Below are positions 51,990 to 63,249 of a stretch of DNA of 64,000 nucleotides, one piece after another. The notes under the pieces are model-generated. The model worked only from the letters and a program-made list of their open reading frames with translations, ran no database searches and was not told the origin of the DNA. The DNA comes from Eriocheir sinensis (Eukaryota; Arthropoda; Malacostraca; Decapoda; Varunidae), in contig NW_026111829.1 of NCBI RefSeq assembly GCF_024679095.1, positions 197,501 through 261,500 on the forward strand. The letters run 5' to 3'. Both the position numbers and the translations under genes were made by a program. Each line of letters starts with the position of its first letter. Position 1 is the first letter of the stretch.

Positions 51990-53656
51990 TGTTGTCGAAT
52001 CCATTAAGGATTTTGAACACTTCAATTAAGTCCCCTCTTATCCTTTGCTTTTTAGGGAAAACATATCTAAACGCTTTAAACGCTCGTCATATGGCAAGTT
52101 TCGGAGCGCTGGAATTTGTTTTGTTGCTCGTCGCTGTATCTTTTCTAGCAAAACTTGATCTTTGATATAGTTCGGTGACCAGAATTGACCGGCGTATTCT
52201 AGGTGTGTTCTTACAAATGCTAAATATAATCTCTTCATAAGTTCGGGTGATTTATAATCAAAGTTTCTTGAGATTGATCCTAACATCATATTGGCTTTTT
52301 TACTCGCTGCAGAACATTGATCACTCATTTTAAGAGTGTTACTGATAATGACACCAAGATCTTTTTCTTGTTTTACTTCGCTGAGCTCATGCCCTTGAAT
52401 CTGATATTTAAAGTTAGGATTTTTTTCACCTATGTGCATTACTTTACATTTATCTACGTTAAAACTCATTTGCCATTTTTCGCTCCAGTCGGCAAGTCTT
52501 ATTAAATCTGATTGAATGTTCTCGCAACTTTGACTGTTCATTACCGTACCTCCTATTTTGGTGTCATCGGCGAATTTGGCTACTTTTGATAGGATATCAG
52601 TTTCTAAGTCGTTCACGTAAATTATGAATAGTGTTGGCCCCAGGACCGAACCTTGGGGCACGCCACTGGTGACGGGCTGCCAATCCGATGCTTCACCATT
52701 AAGAACTACACGTTGTTCTCTGCTGGTGAGCCAGTCATGAATCCACGCACATAGATGGTCGTTAATACCGTGGGAACGTAGTTTTGAAATATGCCTAACG
52801 TGAGGAACTTTATCAAACGCTTTCTGAAAATCTAAGTAAATTACGTCATATGGGCTTCGGGCGTCCCAACATTTATAAACATCATTGAAAAAGGTTAATA
52901 GGTTGATAAGGCAAGACCGATAACTATGAAGTCCATGCTGACTATCAGTTATCAATTCATTTGTTTCAAGGAAAGTGATCATTTTATCCCTGATTATTTT
53001 TTCGAATAGTTTAATTAGGACAGACGTAAGGCTGATAGGACGATAATTACTGGCTAGTTTTTTTGTCTCCGTTTTTAAAAGATCGGGGTAATATTGGCCT
53101 TTTTCCACTCGAGAGGCACGCTGGCCTGCGCTAATGACTTGTTGAATATTAATGTTATGGGTAATTCTAGCTGTTGACTACATTCTCTTAACACGCGAGG
53201 AGATAGATTATCGGGGCCCGGAGATTTATTTGGATCTATTTTCTGCAGGTACGCACGCACTTCGCTGATATCAGTTTCGGTTAATGCAAGCTTATGTTCT
53301 TCAGGGCCTTGAAAAATTTTCTTCGGGGCTGGAGTTGATGTCATGTTCTCTTTTGTAAATACGCTACTAAAGGTTGAGTTTAAGACCGACGCCATGCCTT
53401 TATCATCACTAATCGTATTGCCACTTAATAGTAGTGGGCCGATATTATTTTTAACAGTTTTCTTGTTTCTTATGTAACTGAAAAATAACTTTGGATTTTT
53501 CTTGGCATCAAGACACACACACACTTGATGGAGGAGGAGGCGGAGGAGGAGGAGTAGAACGCGTCCCCATTAGTTAGTGTTCTCCTTTCTCTTCATTCGC
53601 TTCCTCCCTTCCTCTCTACCTCCCTCCCTCCCTGTCTTTCCGCCTCCCTTCAACGA

Positions 53657-53660
<4 letters not shown>

Positions 53661-53748
<88 letters not shown>

Positions 53749-53751
53749 GAC

Positions 53752-53782
<31 letters not shown>
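53661..53782. repeat. (CT)n then (AC)n
   Basis: About 42 CT units (53661-53744) and about 14 AC units (53754-53781), separated by AATGACG. Confidence 0.95.
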
Positions 53783-53784
<2 letters not shown>

Positions 53785-53837
53785 ATTCTATGTCTTTCTT
53801 TACCTTTAACGGGCTATCTCTTTTCACGACTCCTCCT

Positions 53838-54078
53838 CCGCCTTCCTGCAGAAGTGGTTAGCGCAGAGACCATCAACTCCTTCAAGAAACGCATTGATCG
53901 CCCCTTTGCTGCATCGAGAGTGATCTGAACGTCCCCAAGAGTAGATACACAAGTGCTTTAATCCTTCCCTGCAAGCCACTCCTATGGCAAACGGATTGAT
54001 TAAATCACTGAACGCAGGCAGCCTAGTATGGAGCCAACAGGCTTTCTGCTGCCTGCTAGTAATGTTTCCATGTTTCCT
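53838..54078 (+). mobile_element. Short CR1-like LINE 3' end (family D-related)
   Basis: It encodes LPAEVVSAETINSFKKRIDR and a stop at about 53927, then a 3' UTR similar to family D (GATTAAATCAC, AGCCAACAGGCTTTCTG-like) and a TTTCCATG tail. CCT-rich sequence lies on both sides (53827-53836 and 54076-54093). Confidence 0.8.
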
Positions 54079-54239
54079 CCTCTTCATCCTCCTTATATTT
54101 ATTTCTCACAGGCACAATATTACACAAAGTCACCATTCCTTTAGTGCACACGAAGAAGAGGAGGAGGTGTGCCTAGATGGTAATGGAGGACTGAGACAGG
54201 AGATAAGAAGAGGTGGAGGAGAAGAGCACGAGGAGGAGA

Positions 54240-54337
54240 AGGAGAAGGAGGAGGAGGAGGAGGAGGAGGAAGAGGAAGAGGAAGAGTGAGAGGAGGATGA
54301 GGAGAGGACGAGGAGGAGGAGGAGGAAGAGGAAGAGG
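54240..54337. repeat. (GGA/GAA)n microsatellite
   Basis: Purine trinucleotide repeats on the left of the 120-bp unit. Confidence 0.92.
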
Positions 54338-54457
54338 AATACATAGGAATACATAGGAAGAACAGACACCAGAAGACTATCGGTCTATGGCGAGGGTGTC
54401 TGTTACTACCACTTACTACTAGTAATCTACGTGGTAGAACAGGACAGAATAGATGAA
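54338..54457 (-). repeat. 120-bp LINE 3'-end unit with hairpin, copy 2
   Basis: Matches 45991-46110 with few changes. Hairpin arms AACAGACACC (54361-54370) and GGTGTCTGTT (54395-54404) are unchanged. GGA repeats flank both sides. Confidence 0.82.
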
Positions 54458-54515
54458 GAGGAGGAGGAGGAGGAGGAGGAGGAGGAGGAGGAGGAGGAGG
54501 AGGAGGAGGAGGAGG
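54458..54515. repeat. (GGA)n microsatellite
   Basis: About 19 GGA units on the right of the 120-bp unit. Confidence 0.94.
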
Positions 54516-54677
54516 AGATCACATTCTCAATGGGGTAACGGGGTTAGCAAGACACATAAGATAGGTAGGGAGAAGGAAAGGGAAGGGAAAGAGAAAGGGG
54601 AGAAGAGGAAGAAAAAGTATGTGGAGATGGAAAGAGGAAAAGTGAGATGAGTAGCAGTGGAATCAATAGTAGACTAA

Positions 54678-54678
54678 T

Positions 54679-54719
<41 letters not shown>

Positions 54720-54760
54720 TGTAGTAGCAACAGCAGCAGCAGAAGCAGCAGCAGCAGCAG
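54678..54760. repeat. (TAG)n then (CAG)n
   Basis: About 15 TAG units, then GCAACAGCAGCAGCAGAAGC-type (CAG)n. 54761-55480 is purine-rich with no gene. Confidence 0.92.
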
Positions 54761-55503
54761 TATGATGAAACATGAATAAAATATGAGGAAGGAGATGGAA
54801 TAAATATTGAAGAAGATAGGGAAAGGGAGGAGGAGAGGAAGGGAAGAGAGAGGAAGAGGAGTAAAATACGGGATGTGGGGACTGATTACGGAACATAGCG
54901 AGCAGGGGGGGAGGTAAGGATGGAAGGGGAGGGGAGGGGTGAGAGGGAAGAGAAAGAGGCTGAGGATAGGAGATAGGAAGAGAAATGGAGGAGGCGAGGT
55001 ATGAGTAAGAGATAGGGCTTCGGGAGGTGAAGGGAAGAGACGAGAGGGATGCGGGGAAGAAAAAGAAGAAGGGGAAAGTGAGGGGACGATGTAATGGGAA
55101 GTGAGGGTAAGAAGAGGCAAGTGGAGCTAGATGGAAGGTGAAGGTGGACGGGAAGAAAAAAAGGGGAGAGGAAGGTGAGGGGAAAAGGAAAGTGGAGGTG
55201 AGGAAAAGAAGAGGAAGAAGGAAATGGTGACGGAAAGTGACAAGGAGAGTTAGAGTAAAGAAAAGGGGAAAGGGGAGGTGAAAGGACGTGGTAAAGGGGA
55301 GGCAAGGGCAATGAAGAGGGAGGGGAGATGAGGAAGAGGTAAGAAGTGCGAGAAGTAGGACAAGAGGGAGGTGAAGGGAAATGGTAAGGGGGAAGAGGGA
55401 AAGGGAGGTGAGGGGAAGGGGTGCAATTCCTCTCTTCACCGGCACATCTATTATGATGCCAATATCCCACCCCTCCTCTCCCCTCCTTCCTATTTGTCCA
55501 GTC

Positions 55504-55863
<360 letters not shown>

Positions 55864-55984
55864 CATAGATTTACATAGAAAATCAGACCACACAGACCCC
55901 ATGGTCCAGACTAGGTGGTCTGTCCTTAAACCTAAGTGATTTTACATTAATCAGATGGCTCCAAAACGTTGCTTTTCAACTCTA

Positions 55985-58800
55985 GTTAATATTAAGTTCA
56001 AGGAAGTGACGGTCGAGCTTGTTTTAAAAGGAGTCAATCGTGTTACACTGGACCACTGATGGTGGGAGCTTATTCCATTCTCGCACTACAACGTTGGTGA
56101 AGAAAAATTAGGTGCAGTCTGAATTTACTTGTCTACATTTGAGTTTTGTGCCATTGTTCCTCGCTCGCAAAGTGTCATCGATCATAAACAATTTTGTTCT
56201 GTCTACATTCGTGAAACCATTAAGTATTTTAAAACATTCGATCAGTTTTCCTCTCAAGAAAGAACATGTTAAGGGTGGAAAGCCTTTCTTCGTAGGATTT
56301 GTTGCGCAAGGAAGGGATCATTTGTGTTGCTCGACGCTGAACACCTTCTAGTTTAGCAATGTCCTTTGCATGGTGGGGAGACCAAAACTGTACCGCATAT
56401 TCCAAGTGGGGTCTGACTAAACTATTGTAGAGCGGAAGTATTACATATTTATTCTTGAATAAAAAGTTTCTTTTAATGAAGCCCAACATTCTGTTCGCTT
56501 TATTTGCTGCATCGATGCATTGATGTGATAATTTGCGGTTTGACGCGATTTTAATCCCCAGGTCCTTAACGCATTCAACGCTGGTGAGTTTAACGCCGTG
56601 TATTTCGTAATCGAACTTCTTATTTTTTGTTCCAACTTGAAGGACCTGGCACTTGTCTACGTTAAAGGGCATCTCCCATTTATCCGACCAAGCTGAAATT
56701 TTGTGCAAATCCTCTTGGAGGCTTTGCCTGTCTTCGTCAGTGAGAACCGAGTTACCAATCTTTGTATCGTCTGCAAATTTACTGATGCGATTATTGAGTC
56801 CAACATCCACGTCGTTGATGTAAATAATGAAGAGCACTGGGCCAAGAACCGAGCCCTGAGGGACGCCACTAGTGACCGGCGCCTACTCTGAGTTAAATCC
56901 ATCAATCACAACTCTTTGTTGTCTGTTGCTCAACCAATTCGCGATCCATTGGTTTACTTGACCGTCAATGCCTACTTGCTTTAATTTATAAAGTAATTTA
57001 TGATGTGAGACTTTATCAAACGCTTTCTGGAAATCAAGATAGACTACGTCCACTGATTTGGTTACGTCATAAATTGAGAAGAGATCGTTATAAAAGGTCA
57101 GTAGGTTTGACAGGCAGGATATTTTGTTACGGAAGCCATGTTGTGAGTCCCCAATTAATGAGTGGCTTTCGAGGTAACTCACAATTTTGTCTCTAATTAT
57201 GCTCTCGAGTACCTTACCTACAATTGAGGTTAGACTAATGGGTCGGTAGCTCCCTGGTATTTTTTTGTCTCCTTTCTTATAAATCGGTGTCACGTTAGCC
57301 TTTTTCCAATCCGAAGGGACGATGCCTTGCCGCAAGGACATATTGAGTACGGTAGTGAGGGAGGAGAGTATTTCGCTCTTTGTTTCTTTAAGCAGTATAG
57401 GATATACTTTGTCGGGTCCGGGACTTTTATTTGTTTTAAGTGAATGGAAAGCCTTAAGGACTTCATCGGTTGTTATTTCAAAATTAGGCAATGCATGCTC
57501 GAGATTTACAATAGTACTGGTGTTGGTGGTAGCGAGAGGAAGACTGTTAGTATTAAACACCGAGGAAAAGTAATTGTTTAAGAGGTTTGCAATGTGTTGG
57601 CTGTCAGTCACTAGTGCACCGTCGCTGTTTGTTAAAGGTCCAGTACCACTTTTGATCGCCTTTCTGTTGTTTATGTAACTGAAGAAAGATTTCGGATTAT
57701 TTTACAGTTGGCTGCAATATTTTCTTCATATCTACGCTTTGCCTGACCTACTAGTCTTTTACTCGTCGCCTGGCATCATTATAAAGTCAAATGTTTTCGG
57801 GCGTGCTTTGTTCTTTCTTTAACCTGTAAAACAATTTTCTCTCATTGACTGATTGTTTAATTTCGCTATTAAACCACGGTGGGCTTTTATTAGTGTTAAT
57901 TCGCTTCTCGCTTCTGCTGAGTGAGTAAGTGATTTTTAAAGCTTAGCCAAGCTTCCTCTACGTTGCCGTCATCTGATAGTTGTATTTCTGTTAGTTTTTG
58001 TCGGATTTCTACGAAGTTAGCCCTTTTGAAAATGGGCACCTTTACTTTATTTTCAGTCACTGATGATTGAGCTCTATTGTCGACGCGCACTAATTTATGA
58101 TCGCAAGAACCGAGGTGTTCTCCTACCGTGACATTACTGATTAGGTTATCTTGGGTCGTTATAACAAGGTCGAGTATATTATTTTGTCGAGTTGGCTCAG
58201 AAACCATTTGGCTTAGATAATTTTCTTCTAGAAATTCGATCATTCTATGTGACTCGCCTTCTGTACCTGACAGTGTCGCCCAGTCGATATGGGGGAGGTT
58301 AAAGTCTCCTAATATCAGTGAGTCGCTGCTATTAAGTGACTGCCTTAAGACGCTGTACATTTCAAGGTCGTCATCGAGTGATTGCCCGGGAGGCCTGTAG
58401 GTGACAGATATATTTAAATTGACTTTTGCAATGTTTATTCGCACTAACAAATGTTCACCGTTACTGTTTCCCGGTGTTTTGTCAGTGGGTTGCAAATAGC
58501 TTTTGACATAAAGGGCGACGCCACCGCCTCTACGGTTTACACGATCTTTATTGAAGAGTCTGTAGCCATCTATGTTGTATTCGGAACTTAAATCAATATT
58601 TGTGGTGTCGATAAATGTTTCGGTTATAGCAATTATGTCAAAATTTTCTGTTAGAGCAAGACATCTCAGTTCATCAAATTTGTTGCTTAGGCTACGCGCA
58701 TTGAAACTAAGGATTTTTAAGTTATCTAGAGGCTTGGTAATAGAGGTGGTGGTACTTGCGGAATCACGGTTACGAGTTCGTTGCGATGCACGGCGTCTAT
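55985..58800 (-). pseudogene. Family C ORF2: endonuclease plus RT, copy C2
   Basis: Endonuclease: LKILSFNARSLSNKFDEL, IIAITETFIDTTNI, RRGGGVALYVKSY, LILGDFNLPHIDWA and GSCDHKLVRV. RT: KTNKSPGPDKVYPILLKE, YRPISLTSIVGKVLESII, catalytic VVYLDFQKAFDKVSHHK, SGVPQGSVLG, FADDTKIGN. Lesions: several shifts and stops at 57610-57895, TAG at 56883-56885 where C1 has TGG (Trp), a frameshift near 56250 and TAA near 56110. The ORF2 frame is already open across the ORF1 stop (58801-58803), so the two overlap or are translationally coupled. Confidence 0.86.
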
Positions 58801-59196
58801 TTACACGGGCGGGGTGGAGGGACGTGGCTGTGACTCGTTTTTTGCTCGGATGACACGTACTGCGTCGTTGAGGAGCCTTCCGAATCTGGCTGCCCCGATG
58901 GGAGAAAGGTGCAATCCGTCCCTGTGGAAGAGCTCACTTTGTCCATAGAAACTGTCCCATGCGTTGAAGAACTCCACGTCAAGCTCCCTACAAAGAGTCT
59001 GTAAGCGGTTGTTTAGGCTGAAGGCCTTACTGAAAAAGTCGCTCTCCGCCCAAGTCCGTGGTAGAACTCCTGAAATCAAAATGTTAGGGGATTTAGACTT
59101 ATACTGCTGGATGAGCCTACGGTACTTCTCCAGGAGTTCCTCAGACCGGGTCGTGGTGACGTCGTTCGTACCTGTGTGAATAACAAACAGTGAATC
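58801..59196 (-). pseudogene. CR1 ORF1 esterase (SGNH hydrolase-like) domain, 5'-truncated
   Basis: The frame reads DSLFVIHTGTNDVTTTRS, then ILISGVLPRTWAES, NNRLQTLCRELDVEFFNAWD and HRDGLHLSPIGAARFGRLLN, ending with TAA at 58801-58803. GTND and DGLHLS are the block III and catalytic Asp-His motifs of SGNH/GDSL hydrolases; CR1 ORF1 proteins are known to carry such an esterase. The N-terminal block with the nucleophile Ser is missing through truncation at about 59196. Sequence beyond is flanking purine-rich repeat. The end of the same domain survives at the 5' edge of LINE D. Confidence 0.8.
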
Positions 59197-59627
59197 ATTA
59201 GAGGAGGAGAAAGAGGAAAAGGAAAAGGAAAAAAAAAATGAGACAGGAAAAAAGCACAACCACCACACCATACAACAACCATATGTGAAAGAGAAAAAGA
59301 GAAAAAAGGAATAGGAGAAGGACACTGAGGAGGAGGAGGAGGAGGAGAAAGAGTAAAAGGAGGAGGAAAAAAATGAAAGGAAAAAATCACATCCATCACA
59401 CCATACAACAACAATACGAAAGAAGAGAGGAAGAGAATGAAGTAAGAGAAGGAGAATGATGACGGTGAGGAGGAAGAGGAAGAGGAGGAGAAGAAGCAGG
59501 AGGAAGAGAATAATAAGAAAGGAAAGCTTTTTGTCATATCAAAGAGAAGAAAGCCTGATGAAATTTTAATGAGAAAAATAGTAATAGTTCTGAGAGAGAG
59601 AGAATTAGTGAGCTCATGTGTGTATTT

Positions 59628-59629
59628 AT

Positions 59630-59669
<40 letters not shown>
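59628..59669. repeat. (GT)n microsatellite
   Basis: About 20 GT units. 59197-59590 is purine-rich. Confidence 0.94.
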
Positions 59670-59670
<1 letters not shown>

Positions 59671-59699
59671 TAATTGTCTGTGAGATTGTTTCAGTATTC

Positions 59700-62220
59700 A
59701 TCTTTCTGCCTGTATATTTTTCTGTTTGTCTGCTTGTTTGCTGGTTTATCCGAGTGCACATTTTCCGCTGTTCATGCTAATGCGTCCCTCCGGCGTTGAC
59801 GTGCTGTGCCGTGCTGACGCCCGCCGCTGTGCCGCCACTCCTGTACAGCGTCCTGTCCGGTGGTGGTGGCGGTGTTAAAGGACGCTCTGGAACGCTGCTG
59901 TTTGTTGGTTATCTGGTTTGTTTTCGGTTTAATTTTTGTTTGTGATTTTCAGGTTTACTGCGGGTTTGTGTTTCTTCCCGTTTTGTGTTCCTTCCTGTTT
60001 TTTCCTGTGTTTTGATTTTTTCCTTTGTGATGTTCGGTCTTAGTTTTATTTTTGCAGTCTTTAGAAATATTGACGCTTAGTTTGTAGCAATTGTGCCATT
60101 TTTTTCTTTTTCATTTTCTTAAAGTATTTCAGTTTTGTAACTTACTCGGTGCACGTTTTATCTTTTAATGATCTTGTTTCATGGTTCTTGCTTGTGTAGT
60201 TTTATTTGGTGTCTTTTTTAATTCAGGTTGATACTGTGCTTTTTTTTTTTTTCTTTGAGCATTCAAGATTTTTGTTCCAGTTTTTAGTATTTTTTTTATA
60301 ATCTCATTTTCACGTTTTTCTCTTGTTCACCAATTTCCGAAGTGATTGTCATCTTTTTAATTCCCTCGATTAAAAAAAGAAATCATTCCAATATTGAAAA
60401 TACTTTTCTCGCTCTTTCTTTTTTTCTTTCTTCTTTCTCTTTCTATCTTTCTTTCTTTCTATCTCTTTATCTCTTTCTGTTTATCTATTCACATTTCCCT
60501 TTTTCTCCAGCTCGATTTCTCTCGCCCTCTTTTCACGTGTTCTTTGGTAGTACTTTTTTTTTATATTTTCTGCGACACGTGAGTCCCCGCCCTGTTCCCG
60601 TAGCTCAAATATTCCTGCGGGTATTCCAGGACTCCACTTTTGCTGCTGGATCCCTGTTGGGGTTTTGGGATTCCTGCAGGATATCTCGAACGTCTCTTTT
60701 TATATACCTCTTTTCCTTTCCTTCCTCCTCTCCGATCTCCTCTTTTCATCGTTTTCTCTTTTCTTCCTAGTCGTTTTTCTTTCCTCTCTCCGTTTTTAGT
60801 TTGATTTTCACCTTATTTTCATGACCTCGTTTTCCTTCTTTCCTCTTCCTTTGATCTCTTTTCATCATTTTCCCTTTCTCTTCGTCGCATTTTTGCTTCT
60901 TTTCATTTCATGTTTTTCTCCGGTTTCCTTTCATCTCTTGGTTTCTGTTTTCACTGCTTTCTTTTTCTCCATTTTGCTCCATTTTTAGTTTTTTTATTAG
61001 CTTTCCTTTTCTCTTCTCATTCGTTTTTTTTCAGATTTCTGTCCACCGTCTTCTGGCTTTCCTTTTTGTTTGTTTGTTATTTTCTATGAATTTTTCACTT
61101 TTATTTTTTTCTGTTTCTCTTGTCTTTTTCTTGCTCTCCGTCTATACTCAGTTTACTTCTATGTTTTTTCCTTAAATAAATAATTTCTCTTTTTACTCCA
61201 TTTGTCCTCAGTGATCTTCTTTCCATTTTCTCTTCTTTCGCGCTTTTCCTTTCGTTCTTTGCATGTTTCACTCTCTTCCTTCTCTCCCTCCCTCTCTCCC
61301 AATATTCAACTCAACCCTTTCCTTCCTCTCACTTATCCTCCTTTTCTTCCTTCCCTTCCTTTCTTCTTTCCTCCCTTCCTTCTTTCCCTCCTTCCCTAAA
61401 TTTTTTCTTCTCTTTACCTTTATTTTTTTAATTGATATGTATTTTATAGTTACCTCATCTGTATCTATGTTCAACTATCTATATCTATCTGTCTATCTCA
61501 TTACAGGCTTGCTTTTCCCTTGTCACATTTTTCCTTCAGTAATTTTTCCTCCTCTTTCCTCCACACACATGTTCCTGTCATCCCTCGCTGCTTTCCTCCA
61601 TCCCTCCCCAATTTAACTATTTCTTTTTCTCCTCTCCCTCCCTCATTTTCTTTTCCTTTTCTCCTCCTCCTCCTTTCCTTTCTTATCCTCTTCTTTACTT
61701 TAGATTCCTCCCCTCTCTCCCTTCCTCTTATCCTTCATTTCCCTCCAACTTTAATTAATATGATGTTCCACTCCCTCGCTCCCCCTCCTTGCTACTCCTT
61801 CCTTCTCTCCTTTCACTTCCCCTCTTAAGACATTCTCCATCTCTCTTCCTTTCTCTGTTCTTTCATCACCTTTAATAGAACCTTTCCTTCCTTCCCTCTT
61901 CCTTCCTTTCCCGCCTCCTCTCTCTCCACTTTAGATATCCTCCCTTTCTCTTCCTTCCTCTCTTCCTCCTTTTCCCTCCAATTCTCCCTCCAACAGGACC
62001 CTCCCTCTGTATCCTTTCCCTCGTCCTTACTCCCTGTTCCTCCTTCGTTTGTTTCTCCCTTCTCTGCCTTCTCCTCCACACCCAACATAAATACTCCCTC
62101 TCGTCCTGTCTCCCCCCCCTCCCCCTTTAGATAATCCTCCCATTCATCACGCAGGTAATCTCCCATTTCTTAAGACTAATGTTGCTACTACTTACGCCAG
62201 GTGAGCTGCCCTTGTCCCCA
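59700..62220. other. T-rich and pyrimidine-rich sequence, no gene seen
   Basis: T-rich 59880-60340, then C/T-rich. A tetranucleotide-like TATC run lies at 61470-61500. No supported gene. Confidence 0.75.
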
Positions 62221-62239
62221 ACCCCCCTTGTCCCATCCT

Positions 62240-62960
62240 TACCTGCATGTCCCCTTCCCTTTCCCTTCCCTCCCCTTTCCCTTCCCCTTCCCTTCCCTTA
62301 CTTTCCTTTTACTTCCCTTCCCTTCCCTTCCCTTCCTTTCCCTCACATTTCCCTGTTTTCCCTTCCCCTTCCTTCTTTTACTTCCTTCCTTCCCTCCTTC
62401 CTTCCTTCCCTTCCCATCTTTTCCGTCCACTTCCCTTTCCTTTCATTCCTTCCTCTCCTTCCTTTCTTTTCCTTTCCCTCACATTTCCCTGTTTTCCTTC
62501 CCCTTCCTTCCTTCCTTCTTTTACTTCCTTCCTTCCCTTCCTTCCTTCCCTTCCTTTCCCTCACATTTCCCTGTTTTCCTTCCTTCCTTCCTTCCCTTCT
62601 TTTACTTCCTTGTCTTCCTTCCTTCCTTCCTTTCTTTCCCTCACATTCCCCTGTTTTCCTTCCCTTCCCTTCCTTCTTGTACTTCCTTCCTTTCCTTCCT
62701 TCCTTCCTTTCCCTCACATTTCCCTGTTTTCCTTCCTTGCCTTCCTTTCTTTTACTTCCTTCCTTCCTTCCCTTCCTTCCTTTCCCTCACATTTCCCTGT
62801 TTTCCTTCCTTCCCTTCCTTCCTTTCTTTTACTCCTCTTCCTTCCCTTCCATCTTTTCCGTCCGCTTCCTTTCCTTTCATTCCTTCCTTTCCCTTCCCTT
62901 TCTTTCCTTTCCTTTCTTTCCTTTCCTTTCTTTCCTTCCTTTCCCTTCCCTTCCACTTTC
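62240..62960. repeat. (CCTT)n-rich minisatellite
   Basis: CCTTC/CCCTT repeats punctuated about every 60-100 bp by CCCTCACATTTCCCTGTTTTCC-like blocks (62340, 62476, 62559, 62637, 62712, 62785), so a longer tandem unit of roughly 75 bp is superimposed. Spurious Ser/Phe/Pro frames result. Confidence 0.88.
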
Positions 62961-63249
62961 TATCCTTACCTGGCCCATACTTCCCCATACTGACCTGTAA
63001 GTGCCACCCTTCTTCCCGCCTCCTGCCCCCCTTCTCCCTCTTTGTGCACATCTATTTTTTTTCTATTTGGAAGCACAAAATACTTTTTTACATTATGCGC
63101 TTTTTATCCACATTTTTTCACCTGCACGGCCTCGGTTACCTGAGGACTAAAATGCAGACAACTTCGTGCTCTAATTACTTATCCCTCACGCCCAAGGTCA
63201 ACATTTTTTTTCTAACTTTCGTACCATTTTTTTTTTGTCCGTAACGTTC

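Larger units (their letters stand above)
49435..53515 (-). mobile_element. CR1-like LINE, family E, split by a Jockey-like insertion
   Basis: The minus-strand C-terminus and 3' UTR are at 49435-50002 and the RT is at 51992-53515. Removing the insertion rejoins GGATTCGACAAC with ATTAACCCAGATAG, reading GFDNINPDS in frame. The 3' end has CTGCCCTGTGTAGGCC and CCTCTTCCAG, similar to the family A 3' end. The 5' end is truncated in the linker before the RT, next to ACACAC and a GGA run. Confidence 0.9.
49650..53515 (-). pseudogene. Family E RT (interrupted)
   Basis: From the right: FFSYIRNKKTVKNNIGPLL, KIDPNKSPGPDNLSPRVL, ANITPIF (frameshift near 53080 in an A-rich run), NYRPISLTSVLIKLFEKII, catalytic VIYLDFQKAFDKVPHV, SGVPQGSVLGPTLF, FADDTKIGG and ALRNLPYDERLKRLDMF. 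A frameshift lies near 52040. Beyond the insertion: NTRTRSNGMKLK, FFNNRVVDHWNRLPPSVVSAQ and a stop near 49790. Catalytic residues are intact. Confidence 0.86.

Noticed and set aside
62179..63244. Long Ser/Phe/Pro frames up to 347 codons
   Set aside because: CCTT-type simple repeat, with overlapping open frames on both strands.
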